This document shows positions 5,712-11,892 of a stretch of 11,892 bases of DNA, one piece after another (positions within the stretch are counted from its first letter, which is position 1; each line of letters begins with the position of its first letter). The stretch comes from Deltaproteobacteria bacterium (GTDB taxonomy: Bacteria > Desulfobacterota > Syntrophia > Syntrophales > UBA2192). A program made the translations under genes and the position numbers. The stretch spans positions 1 to 11,892 of the forward strand of contig JAPLJU010000242.1 in the NCBI GenBank assembly GCA_026388445.1, given 5' to 3'. The notes beneath the pieces were generated by a model. That model searched no databases. It was not told the origin of the DNA and was given only the letters and a program-made list of their open reading frames with translations.

Positions 5712-7694
5712 ATGGTGCAAGGTCCGGATCTTGTATTGACAGACGGCCGAGAATCCTCGGAGGCCGGGAAGTTGCTCCTTGTCGGCCAGCCCAACATCGG
5801 TAAGAGCGTGATCTTTTCGATCCTCACGGGTCGTTATGTTGTCGTCTCCAATTATCCGGGAACCACGGTTGAGGTTCTGTCCGGGAAAGCGACGGAGCTG
5901 GATCTCTATGTGATCGACACGCCGGGTATCGGCAGTATCATCCCCCGGAGTGAAGATGAGATGGTCACGCTCCGTACCATCCTTTCGGACGAAGAAAAGT
6001 CCATCCTGCAGGTCGGCGATGCGAAGAACCTGAGAAGGACGCTCATGTTGACCCTGCCGCTGGCGGAAACGGGATTTCCGCTCGTTCTTGATTTGAATAT
6101 GGCCGACGAGGCAGAGAAAAGTGGATACCGGATAGACACGGCGGCGCTCTCCGCAGGTCTCGGGATCCCCGTTGTGTTGACAGTGGCCACGGAGAAGAGA
6201 GGCAAAGAAGATCTGCTCGACGCGATCCGGCATTCGTCAAGATCCTCGCTTCAAATAACCTATGACCCCCGCATCGAGAACGCCATCGATCGGATCGTTA
6301 GTGAGCTGCCGCGGTCCGCCGCTTCCAGGAGATTCCTGGCCCTGACGCTCCTTGCGGGAACTTCCAATCTTGTCGATGAGTTTTTAAAGAAGGACGACAG
6401 GGGAAAAAAGCGCGCCATCCGGGAGATCATCTCGCAGACCCAGTCCCAGTTCGGGGATCCCCTCTCTCAGGTCATCATGGAGACGAGGGCGGCCCACGTG
6501 GATCGGATGATCAAGAAGAGCGTTACCAGGCGCGAGGAAAGAAGGCTTGCCGTAAAGTCCTTATGGACTTTGGAACGCCTCTCGACGCATCCCCTCTGGG
6601 GTTTTGTCGTCCTCGCAGTTATCCTTTTCGGTCTCTATCAGTTTGTGGGTGTCTTTGCTGCAGGATATCTCGTCGATTTCGTCCAGGAGGTCCTGTTCAA
6701 GGGCATCCTGTTGCCCCCGGTGGTCCGGCTCCTGTCGCACATTCCCGAAGAGCACGTGCGGAACTTTTTCATCGGCGAATACGGTCAAATCACGATGGGT
6801 CTCACCTACGCGCTGGCCATCGTCTTCCCGATCGTGACGGCTTTTTTTCTTGCCTTCTCCCTTCTGGAGGATTCGGGATATCTTCCCCGCCTCGCCGTCA
6901 TGTTGAACCGGACCTTTACCGTCATGGGTCTCAATGGCAGGGCCGTCATTCCGATTGTCCTGGGCCTGGGTTGCGGGACGATGGCCACGTTGGTAACGCG
7001 AGTGCTCGAGACGCGCCGGGAGAGGATCATCGCAACACTGCTCCTCGCCCTGGGGATTCCCTGCTCCGCCCAGCTCGGTGTCATTTTGGGGATTTTTTCA
7101 AGAATCGGAGGCGGTTCGATTTTCCTTTTTATGGCATTCATCAGCCTCCAGCTGCTCATCGTCGGCTACCTTGCCTCGAAGGTCCTCCCAGGCGGACCCT
7201 CCTTTTTCTTGACGGAATTGCCGCCCTTTAGAATGCCCCGGCTGGACAACATCCTGAGCAAGACCTACTTCCGCACAAAGTGGTTTATCCGGGAGGCGAT
7301 CCCATATTTTTTGCTCGGTACGGCGTTTCTCTTCTTCGCCGATGTGACCGGGCTGCTGAAATGGCTCATGGAGATCTTTTCACCTGTTGTCGTAGGCTTT
7401 TTCGATTTGCCGCGGAAATCTTCCCAGGCCTTCATCCTGGGTTTCTTGAGGAGGGATTACGGGGCCGCAGGCCTTTTTGATCTTTTCGACCAGGGACTGA
7501 TGGACGGTCTTCAGGCTTTTGTCGGCATATCCGTGATGACCCTCTTTGTCCCCTGTATTGCGAATGTATTTATCATTTTCAAGGAGAGAGGGTATCGAGT
7601 GGCCCTTTTGCTTGTCAGTTTTGTTTTTGCTTATGCCATAATGGCCGGCACCGTCCTTAATTTCTTTTTAAGACTTCTGAACATTCATTTTTAG
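5712..7694 (+). CDS. feoB: FeoB-type ferrous iron transporter, short variant
   Basis: A 660-residue inner-membrane protein with an N-terminal GTPase domain and a C-terminal channel. GTPase motifs: G1 GQPNIGKS (25-32), G2 PGTTVE (49-54), G3 DTPG (69-72) and G4 NMAD (129-132), with the FeoB-typical NLRRTLMLTLPLAE between them. Two Gate regions carry conserved cysteines: GCGTMATLVTRVLETRRER (C421), CSAQLG (C451) and FVPCIANV (C615). Canonical FeoB proteins are about 750-780 residues and usually have GCNVPA in the first Gate; here it is GCGTMA, and the start of G1 is GQPN, not GNPN. This marks a divergent subfamily, and ferrous iron as substrate is inferred. The ATG has AGGTGA seven bases upstream. 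No free feoA gene is present; the FeoA domain is fused to the product of the next gene, 11 bases downstream. Confidence 0.9.
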   Translation: MVQGPDLVLTDGRESSEAGKLLLVGQPNIGKSVIFSILTGRYVVVSNYPGTTVEVLSGKATELDLYVIDTPGIGSIIPRSEDEMVTLRTILSDEEKSILQVGDAKNLRRTLMLTLPLAETGFPLVLDLNMADEAEKSGYRIDTAALSAGLGIPVVLTVATEKRGKEDLLDAIRHSSRSSLQITYDPRIENAIDRIVSELPRSAASRRFLALTLLAGTSNLVDEFLKKDDRGKKRAIREIISQTQSQFGDPLSQVIMETRAAHVDRMIKKSVTRREERRLAVKSLWTLERLSTHPLWGFVVLAVILFGLYQFVGVFAAGYLVDFVQEVLFKGILLPPVVRLLSHIPEEHVRNFFIGEYGQITMGLTYALAIVFPIVTAFFLAFSLLEDSGYLPRLAVMLNRTFTVMGLNGRAVIPIVLGLGCGTMATLVTRVLETRRERIIATLLLALGIPCSAQLGVILGIFSRIGGGSIFLFMAFISLQLLIVGYLASKVLPGGPSFFLTELPPFRMPRLDNILSKTYFRTKWFIREAIPYFLLGTAFLFFADVTGLLKWLMEIFSPVVVGFFDLPRKSSQAFILGFLRRDYGAAGLFDLFDQGLMDGLQAFVGISVMTLFVPCIANVFIIFKERGYRVALLLVSFVFAYAIMAGTVLNFFLRLLNIHF

Positions 7695-7705
7695 GGAGCC
7701 AGGGC

Positions 7706-8431
7706 ATGGAATACAAGAAAACGCCATTAACCGAGGAACAGGAAGAGGCCCTCAGCGAAATCTGGATGCGGATTGAAAACAGGGCAGAAGTTCCGCAGGT
7801 GGGTGACAGTGTATCGCTTACGAAGATGAGGCACAGGGAGGGCCTGGGTGAGCTCACCCGGGAAGACTATCTCAAGGTGGAAGGCGACGAGGTCAAGCTG
7901 ACGGAAGCAGGTTACGCAGAGGCACGGAGATTCATCAGAAACCAGAGGCTCTCGGAGCGGCTTCTCTCCGATGTTCTGAATCTCGAAATGGAGGAAGCGG
8001 AAAGAACCGCCTGCCGGTATGAACACATGCTCGATACGGATGCCGCGGAATCCATCTGTATTTTGCTCGGTCACCCGAGAACCTGTCCGCACGGGAAGCT
8101 CATTCCGGCCGGGGAATGCTGCGTATCCGGCGAAACCTCTCTTCGCCCCCTTGTGGTTCCTCTCTCCGAACTCGAAGCGGGCGAGACGGGAACGGTTGCC
8201 TATATCGGGACAACGGATAATGCGCGCCTGGCGTTTTTATCGTCCCTCGGCGTCATGACCGGTCGTCCCATCGAGTTGATCCAGAAAAAACCGTCCTATA
8301 TCCTGAAAGTGGATGAAAATACGGTGGCCTTCGACGATTCTGTGTCCAGGGAGATTTTTGTCCGGCCCAGCCAGCGAAAAAGGCCGCCCGTTAAAATGAA
8401 GAGCAGATTCCGCTGGGGGCAGGGCCGCTAA
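7706..8431 (+). CDS. DtxR-type metal-binding/dimerization domain fused to a FeoA domain
   Basis: A 241-residue two-domain protein. Residues about 65-134 align without gaps to the DtxR/IdeR metal-binding and dimerization domain (LTEAG, RLSERLLSDV, ACRYEHM, LGHP, PHGKLIP). Residues about 146-222 are a FeoA/SH3-like domain (VPLSELEAGETGTVAYIG through REIFVRP). The first 64 residues occupy the place of the winged helix, but the usual recognition helix (S-x-x-V-S) is not recognisable. Compared with DtxR, primary-site H79 and H98 become Q80 and E99, while E83 (E84) and the other site's C102/E105/H106 (C103/E106/H107) remain; M10 corresponds to E14. Extra cysteines C127, C138 and C139 follow. AGGGAG overlapping the feoB stop lies seven bases before the ATG. 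It is either an iron-responsive regulator or a FeoA/FeoC-like partner of FeoB. Confidence 0.85.
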   Translation: MEYKKTPLTEEQEEALSEIWMRIENRAEVPQVGDSVSLTKMRHREGLGELTREDYLKVEGDEVKLTEAGYAEARRFIRNQRLSERLLSDVLNLEMEEAERTACRYEHMLDTDAAESICILLGHPRTCPHGKLIPAGECCVSGETSLRPLVVPLSELEAGETGTVAYIGTTDNARLAFLSSLGVMTGRPIELIQKKPSYILKVDENTVAFDDSVSREIFVRPSQRKRPPVKMKSRFRWGQGR

Positions 8432-8453
8432 GGACAGCGGAAGAAAAAGAATC

Positions 8454-9056
8454 GTGGAGGCCGTCATCTCCAATGGATCATTTTTTGAGGATAAACCCTG
8501 TCGCTGCTTCCGACAGGCAGGTTCAGAAAACACCAGAAGTGTTCTCGAGGCCGTTGCGAGTCGTGCCAGATCGCTGGGTACGAAAAAGGTGATCGTTGCC
8601 ACTTGCAGTGGCAACACGGCTTTCGAGGCACTCAAAGTGCTTGATCCGGTGATCCGGCTGATCGCGGTGACACACGTGACCGGGTTTGATGAACCCAACA
8701 CCCAGGAGATGGAAGAGGCCACACGCAGGGAACTTCAATCCAGGGAGGTTCAGGTCCTGACCTGCCAGCACGCCTTCGGCGGTGTGGGACGTGCCGTTCG
8801 GAACAAACTGGGCACGTATCAGGCCGATGAGATCATGGCATACACTTTGAGAACATTCGGGCAGGGAACAAAGGTCGCCATCGAGATTGCGCTCATGGCA
8901 GCCGATGCGGGGCTCGTTCGAACAGACGAGGACATTATTTCCGTGGGTGGTACCAGCGAGGGAGCGGATACAGCCCTGGTGATCAAACCGGCCAACAGCT
9001 TTTCTTTTTTTGATTTGAAGGTCAGAGAGATCATCTGCAAACCGGCAAATTTTTAA
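8454..9056 (+). CDS. Stand-alone pyruvate kinase C-terminal-domain-like protein
   Basis: A 200-residue soluble protein resembling the alpha/beta C-terminal domain of pyruvate kinase without the catalytic barrel. A family of such free-standing domains exists in archaea and anaerobic bacteria, with no established function. Family-typical parts are SENTRSVLEAVASRARSLG, VIVATCSGNTAFEA (47-60), THVTGFDEPNTQE (73-85), LRTFGQGTKVAIEIALMAADAGL (132-154), SVGGTSEGADTAL (163-175) and FFDLKVREII (185-194). It therefore has no pyruvate kinase active site and might bind a phosphorylated ligand or effector. The start is GTG at 8454, the only plausible in-frame start, with a poorly placed ribosome-binding site; the first 15 residues, including CRC at 16-18, may be extra compared with the family. 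It follows the DtxR/FeoA gene by 22 bases and is probably on the same transcript. Confidence 0.8.
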   Translation: MEAVISNGSFFEDKPCRCFRQAGSENTRSVLEAVASRARSLGTKKVIVATCSGNTAFEALKVLDPVIRLIAVTHVTGFDEPNTQEMEEATRRELQSREVQVLTCQHAFGGVGRAVRNKLGTYQADEIMAYTLRTFGQGTKVAIEIALMAADAGLVRTDEDIISVGGTSEGADTALVIKPANSFSFFDLKVREIICKPANF

Positions 9057-9094
9057 TACCCTCATCTTTTGATAAAGGAGGTCAAAGACAGCCT

Positions 9095-10297
9095 ATGGTT
9101 TTCACGGATCAACAGCTCGAGAGATATGCCCGTGTGCTCGTCTGGGGGCTCGGAAGGGCAAGAAAAGACGCTTACAAGAAAAACGATATTGTGCTCGTTC
9201 GCTATGACTGGCCGGCAACGGCTCTGGCGGAGGTCGTTCAGGCGGAGCTTCTTGCATCGGGACTTCACCCGGTTATGCGAGCGGGCCTGACGCCCCGCAT
9301 GGAGGCTCATTTCTACAAAAAATCAAGCAAGACCCAACTTACTTTTACGCCGCCCGGCGACCGTGAGCTGTGTGAGAAACTCAACGGCAGTGTTTATCTC
9401 TATGCCCCGGAATCGCTGACCCATCTCGCCGATGTCGATCCCCGGAAAATTGCGAAGGCCATCGTGGCCCGAAAGCCCCTCAGAGACCTTTTGGAAAAAC
9501 GGGATCAGGCAGGTCTCTACGGTTGGACGCTGTGCATATGCCCGACAGAGGAACTCGCCCGGTTTGCTCAGATTTCACTCAGGGAATATGCGGAGCAGGT
9601 CAGCAGGGCATGCTATCTGGATGTGGAGAATCCCGTCCGTCAGTGGGAAACCGTCTATCGGGAGATGGGCAGCATCAAGAGATGGCTCAGCGGTATGAAG
9701 GTCAGCTATTATCACGTGGAATCTGAAAACATCGATTTGAAGATAACGCCCGGTCAACGGAGGAAATGGGTGGGCATTTCGGGGCACAACATCCCGAGCT
9801 TCGAAATCTTCATCTCACCCGACTGGCGGGGATCGGAAGGGATCTACTATGCCGATCAGCCCTCATTCCGGACCGGGAATTATGTGAGAGGTGTCCGTCT
9901 GACGTTTAAAAAAGGGAAGATGATCAAGGCCAAGGCCGAAGTGGGAGAGAACTTTGTCGTCAAACAACTGACCATGGATGACGGGGCCAGCAAGATCGGA
10001 GAGTTCTCGCTCACGGACAGGCGATTCTCGAGAATCAACCGTTTCATGGCCAATACCCTTTTCGATGAAAATTATGGCGGACGGTACGGTAACTGTCATC
10101 TTGCGGTCGGGGCGTCTTATTCCGACACGTACGACGGCAACCCTGCGAAACTCAACCGGGGGCTAAAAAAGAAGCTGGGATTCAATGACTCGGCCCTGCA
10201 TTGGGATTTTGTCAACACCGAGCGGAAGCGGGTGACGGCGCACCTGGTCGGCGGCGGTCAGAGCGTCATCTACGATGAAGGTGTTTTCAAATATTGA
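9095..10297 (+). CDS. M29-like metallo-aminopeptidase
   Basis: A 400-residue protein of the M29 (AmpS/AmpT, thermophilic aminopeptidase) type, which removes N-terminal residues from peptides in the cytoplasm using two metal ions. The C-terminal catalytic half shows the family pattern: NIPSFEIFISP with E237, IGEFSL with E303, ANTLFDEN (319-326), NCHLAVG with H335, and ALHWDFV with H369 and D371. The E237-E303 spacing of 66 residues fits the family. The N-terminal half (1-200) is the usual regulatory/dimerization part and is more divergent (WGLGRARKDAYKKNDIVLVRYDWP). Segments such as NYGGRYG before the first catalytic His differ from the common NAACH-type sequence, suggesting a divergent subgroup. 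The ATG has AAGGAGG 13 bases upstream, rather far. It is the last gene of the feoB series, 38 bases after the preceding stop. Confidence 0.85.
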   Translation: MVFTDQQLERYARVLVWGLGRARKDAYKKNDIVLVRYDWPATALAEVVQAELLASGLHPVMRAGLTPRMEAHFYKKSSKTQLTFTPPGDRELCEKLNGSVYLYAPESLTHLADVDPRKIAKAIVARKPLRDLLEKRDQAGLYGWTLCICPTEELARFAQISLREYAEQVSRACYLDVENPVRQWETVYREMGSIKRWLSGMKVSYYHVESENIDLKITPGQRRKWVGISGHNIPSFEIFISPDWRGSEGIYYADQPSFRTGNYVRGVRLTFKKGKMIKAKAEVGENFVVKQLTMDDGASKIGEFSLTDRRFSRINRFMANTLFDENYGGRYGNCHLAVGASYSDTYDGNPAKLNRGLKKKLGFNDSALHWDFVNTERKRVTAHLVGGGQSVIYDEGVFKY

Positions 10298-10356
10298 GGG
10301 ACCTGGAATCTTTATAAGTATGACGCGCGGTTTGGGAGATCGTTTGTCTTGGAAAG

Positions 10357-10376
10357 AGCCGTGTGAAAGACCGGCT
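10357..10376 (+). terminator. Weak hairpin after the aminopeptidase gene, possible terminator
   Basis: AGCCG (10357-10361) can pair with CGGCT (10372-10376) around a 10-base loop, followed by TCATTTT. The stem is short and the T-run poor, so this is at best a weak intrinsic terminator for the feoB-aminopeptidase transcript. It lies in the 170-base gap before the convergent ferredoxin gene, which otherwise shows no gene. Confidence 0.25.
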
Positions 10377-10467
10377 TCATTTTGGAAGGACCGATAGCCG
10401 GGCCTGGCAGGGTATTTCGTCGCCCGACCTTGTTGCGAATGCGTAAGGTGGCGCGGAAAGGATGGTC

Positions 10468-10659
10468 CTAATCCTCGACGAGAATCGCCTCGACGGGACA
10501 ACTTTCGGCGGATTCCCGGCACGTATCTTCGAGATCATCGGGAATGTCATCTTCGATCTTCGCGACGACTATGTCGCCCTGCATTTCGAAGACTTCAGGA
10601 CAAATTTCAACGCAAGCCTCACAACCGATGCACAGTTCTTCATCCACTTTTACTCTCAT
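10468..10659 (-). CDS. Single-cluster [4Fe-4S] ferredoxin
   Basis: A complete 63-residue, acidic ferredoxin. The cluster motif is C10-x2-C13-x2-C16 (CIGCEACVEICP), with the fourth ligand C54 in SCPVEAI. Two more cysteines, C20 and C47, sit where Desulfovibrio gigas ferredoxin has the pair that forms a disulfide in place of a second cluster. The segment CPEVFEM is also like that protein. It therefore carries one cluster, [4Fe-4S] or interconvertible [3Fe-4S], and transfers electrons in the cytoplasm. The ATG at 10657-10659 has GAGGGGA five bases upstream. It is alone on the minus strand, with its own promoter region (10735-10760), and converges with the aminopeptidase gene, so it is probably a single-gene transcript. 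Its redox partner is not evident from the neighbours. Confidence 0.95.
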   Translation of the reverse strand: MRVKVDEELCIGCEACVEICPEVFEMQGDIVVAKIEDDIPDDLEDTCRESAESCPVEAILVED

Positions 10660-10682
10660 GTTTCTCCCCTCGATGGCGTATG

Positions 10683-10708
10683 AGTCCTCATGGAAAAAAA
10701 TGAGGGCT
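10683..10708 (-). promoter_or_regulatory. Leader hairpin upstream of the ferredoxin gene
   Basis: Bases 10683-10691 (AGTCCTCAT) pair with 10700-10708 (ATGAGGGCT) to form a 9-base-pair stem with one G-T wobble and an 8-base A-rich loop (U-rich in the minus-strand RNA). It lies between the predicted ferredoxin promoter and its ribosome-binding site, so it would be part of the mRNA leader. It could stabilise the message or affect translation; it could also be a binding site. Function is inferred from position only. Confidence 0.4.
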
Positions 10709-10734
10709 GGTCGGACCGCAAAAATCGGTTATTG

Positions 10735-10760
10735 ATTATATTCAGCGTAGAAAAAGTCAA
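10735..10760 (-). promoter_or_regulatory. Promoter-like sequence for the ferredoxin gene
   Basis: On the minus strand a perfect TATAAT (10740-10735) is preceded by TTGACT (10760-10755), but the gap is only 14 bases, shorter than the preferred 16-18. The surroundings are strongly A/T-rich (10730-10800), as expected for a promoter. Transcription would begin near 10728, giving a leader of about 70 bases that contains the hairpin at 10683-10708. Confidence 0.45.
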
Positions 10761-10891
10761 TCATTTTTTTCAAAAAACCCGAAAAATTTTCAGTCCTGCG
10801 TGGGATGTGATGAGCGAAAAAAAGGTTCCGAGATAATGCCTAATGAAATCGCTGAGTTGAGTCTTTATACGGATCCCGGAATGACAGGATC

Positions 10892-11164
10892 ATGCAGAAT
10901 CAATCCGTGTATGAAAAGGGAAGAGATCTCGTCGTGGTCTTCAACGATCCGGGAACCGAGGAATTCCTTGACAAGGCTCGTCGTGATGCTTATTCAATGT
11001 ATAAAGGATCGAGAATTTTCCCCGAGAATGGTCGTTCCCGGCGTTCAATAAGAACTCAGCTGATACACGCAAATCAGGTACATCTTTCTTGTTTTTGCAC
11101 GAGACGTTTCAGCTTTATAAGACCGGGAATCTTTTTTATTCAAGCTCGAAAGGAGGGAGGGTGA
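10892..11164 (+). CDS. Doubtful small ORF, unknown protein
   Basis: A 90-codon frame in the 504-base stretch between the divergent ferredoxin and hemerythrin genes (10660-11163), which otherwise holds only the ferredoxin leader and promoter. The first 50 or so codons look coding-like, with many G/C third positions and a charged, soluble sequence (GRDLVVVFNDPGTEEFLDKA). The last 30 (FCTRRFSFIRPGIFFIQA) look like translated non-coding sequence. The ATG has AGGA only two bases upstream. The stop TGA overlaps the hemerythrin ATG by one base (TGATG), which could mean coupling, but this region also contains the hemerythrin ribosome-binding site, so the overlap may be chance. I do not recognise the protein; it may be a decayed gene fragment. 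Confidence 0.25.
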   Translation: MQNQSVYEKGRDLVVVFNDPGTEEFLDKARRDAYSMYKGSRIFPENGRSRRSIRTQLIHANQVHLSCFCTRRFSFIRPGIFFIQARKEGG

Positions 11165-11712
11165 TGAAGCCGATTGGTCCGCTGATGATCGAGCACAGAC
11201 TCATTGAGCGGATGGTCCGCATCATGGGTGATGAAATCCGAAAGATATCCGAAACAAGGAAGGTCGATGCGGTTTTCATAAATACCTGCGTGGATTTTTT
11301 CAGGACCTATGCGGACCGGACCCACCATGGGAAAGAGGAAGACATTCTCTTCAGGGATCTTGCCCGGAAAAAGCTTTCCACCGAGCACAAGAAGGTCATG
11401 GACGAACTCGTTGAAGAACATGTCTACGCGAGAAGTGTGGTCGGTAAGCTGAGCGAAGCCCAATCAAGGTACATCAAAGGTGATACAACGGCCCTGGAAG
11501 ATGCACTCAACTGTCTTGAGACACTGATAAAGCTCTACCCGGCCCACATCGAAAAAGAGGATAAGCACTTCTTCTTTCCCTGTCTGGATTATTTCAGCAG
11601 GGAAGAGCAGGACCTTATGCTTGGAGAGTTCTGGGAATTCGATCGGAAGATGATCCATGAGAAATACCAGAGAGTCGTTGAGTCCCAAGAAGGGAAAAAG
11701 ACCACCCAATAA
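11164..11712 (+). CDS. Hemerythrin-like (HHE domain) protein
   Basis: A 182-residue four-helix protein of the hemerythrin HHE cation-binding family, expected to hold a non-heme di-iron centre. Candidate ligands appear in the usual order: H11 (MIEHRLIERM), H54/H55 with E58/E59 (THHGKEEDILF), H86 (EEHVYAR), and H128 with E132 or H135 (PAHIEKEDKHFFFPCLDYF). Such proteins bind oxygen or nitric oxide, or repair or supply iron to Fe-S proteins; which applies here cannot be told. The ATG at 11164-11166 has AGGAGG seven bases upstream, so the longer open frame reaching back to 11089 is rejected. An in-frame GTG immediately precedes the ATG. It lies 44 bases before a SufC-like ATPase gene on the same strand, a context consistent with Fe-S protection in an anaerobe, by inference. 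Confidence 0.9.
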   Translation: MKPIGPLMIEHRLIERMVRIMGDEIRKISETRKVDAVFINTCVDFFRTYADRTHHGKEEDILFRDLARKKLSTEHKKVMDELVEEHVYARSVVGKLSEAQSRYIKGDTTALEDALNCLETLIKLYPAHIEKEDKHFFFPCLDYFSREEQDLMLGEFWEFDRKMIHEKYQRVVESQEGKKTTQ

Positions 11713-11756
11713 TCGTTTGCTTGATCCATTTAAGAATTTTTCGGTAGGAGTGAATT

Positions 11757-11892
11757 ATGCTACGGATTGAAGATCTTCAGGTCCAAATCGGGGAGAAAGA
11801 GGTATTGAAGCATATTGATCTGGAAATCAACCCGGGGGAGACGCATATTCTGTTTGGTCCGAACGGTTCAGGCAAAACGTCTCTTTTGATGA
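11757..11892 (+). CDS. sufC: SufC-like ABC ATPase, partial (5' end only)
   Basis: The first 45 codons of an ABC ATPase that runs off the window: MLRIEDLQVQIGEKEVLKHI, then NPGETHILFGPNGSGKTSLL with Walker A at residues 34-41. The short first strand, the phrase VLK-IDLEI-PGE-H and GPNGSGK immediately after an H-x-L-F-G context match SufC, the ATPase of the SUF Fe-S cluster assembly scaffold, better than transport ATPases. It may belong to the reduced two-gene SufCB-type system of anaerobes. TAGGAG seven bases before the ATG is a good ribosome-binding site. A following sufB/sufD-like gene would settle it but lies outside. Confidence 0.7.
   Translation, partial: MLRIEDLQVQIGEKEVLKHIDLEINPGETHILFGPNGSGKTSLLM

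Noticed and set aside
5550..6233. Minus-strand open frame of 227 codons over the start of feoB
   Set aside because: It overlaps the feoB GTPase domain, whose motifs are certain, and its translation is Arg/His-rich with no fold or family resemblance.
6563..7231. Plus-strand frame of 222 codons within feoB
   Set aside because: It is a shifted frame of the feoB membrane domain with an Arg/Pro/Gly-rich composition; feoB itself is uninterrupted.
11089..11121. Possible hemerythrin promoter (TTGCAC or TTGTTT with TATAAG)
   Set aside because: The spacings are 15 and 21 bases and neither pair is a good match; the sequence is suggestive but too weak to annotate.
1..11892. Mobile element, CRISPR array, toxin-antitoxin or phage defence locus
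   Set aside because: No transposase, integrase, spaced repeats, att-like direct repeats, RNA genes or nuclease/toxin families were seen; nearly all genes are housekeeping or metal-related.

Overview
The window reads as a metal-homeostasis and iron-sulfur region of an anaerobic bacterium, probably a deltaproteobacterium (Desulfobacterota, Syntrophobacterales-like). This rests on four things: a Desulfovibrio-type single-cluster ferredoxin, a DtxR-type metal-binding protein fused to FeoA next to an unusual FeoB, a stand-alone pyruvate-kinase C-terminal-like protein, and a moderately GC-rich sequence. The assignment is inference from gene content; no rRNA, tRNA or other marker is present.

Left part (1-4102): the 3' end of a probable site-2 (M50) membrane protease comes in on the + strand and converges on a minus-strand series. 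In transcription order that series is a Fur-family regulator (zur-like), znuA (lipoprotein zinc-binding protein), znuC (ATPase), znuB (permease) and radC. znuA/znuC overlap, and the znuC stop lies inside the znuB ribosome-binding site, so the transporter genes look translationally coupled. znuC and znuB most likely start at GTG and TTG. The convergent spacer carries a four-run G-tract motif and tandem 7-base units.

Divergent regulatory spacer (4103-4267): a perfect inverted repeat, TGCAAC-AGG-GTTGCA, sits just upstream of the regulator gene. A further TTGCAAC abuts a good sigma70-like promoter for the divergent + strand pair: a CcdA/DsbD-type membrane electron carrier and a TlpA-like thioredoxin lipoprotein. 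That pair has an ATGA overlap and the second gene has an extra C-terminal CxxC.

Centre (5712-10297): four tightly spaced + strand genes encode a shortened FeoB-type ferrous iron transporter, a DtxR-type metal-binding/dimerization domain fused to FeoA, a stand-alone pyruvate kinase C-terminal-domain protein, and an M29-like metallo-aminopeptidase. The DtxR/FeoA protein is the most interesting. Its DNA-binding helix is not recognisable, and two histidines of the DtxR primary metal site are replaced by Gln and Glu, while the other site keeps Glu/Cys/Glu/His. It may be a FeoB accessory or sensor rather than an ordinary repressor.

Right part (10298-11892): a minus-strand single-[4Fe-4S] ferredoxin with its own AT-rich promoter region and a leader hairpin; a doubtful small ORF; a hemerythrin-like protein; and the first 45 codons of a SufC-like ABC ATPase running off the window. 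Together the window pairs zinc uptake, thiol redox, iron uptake and Fe-S/oxygen-related proteins. Nothing suggests a mobile element, CRISPR array or defence island.
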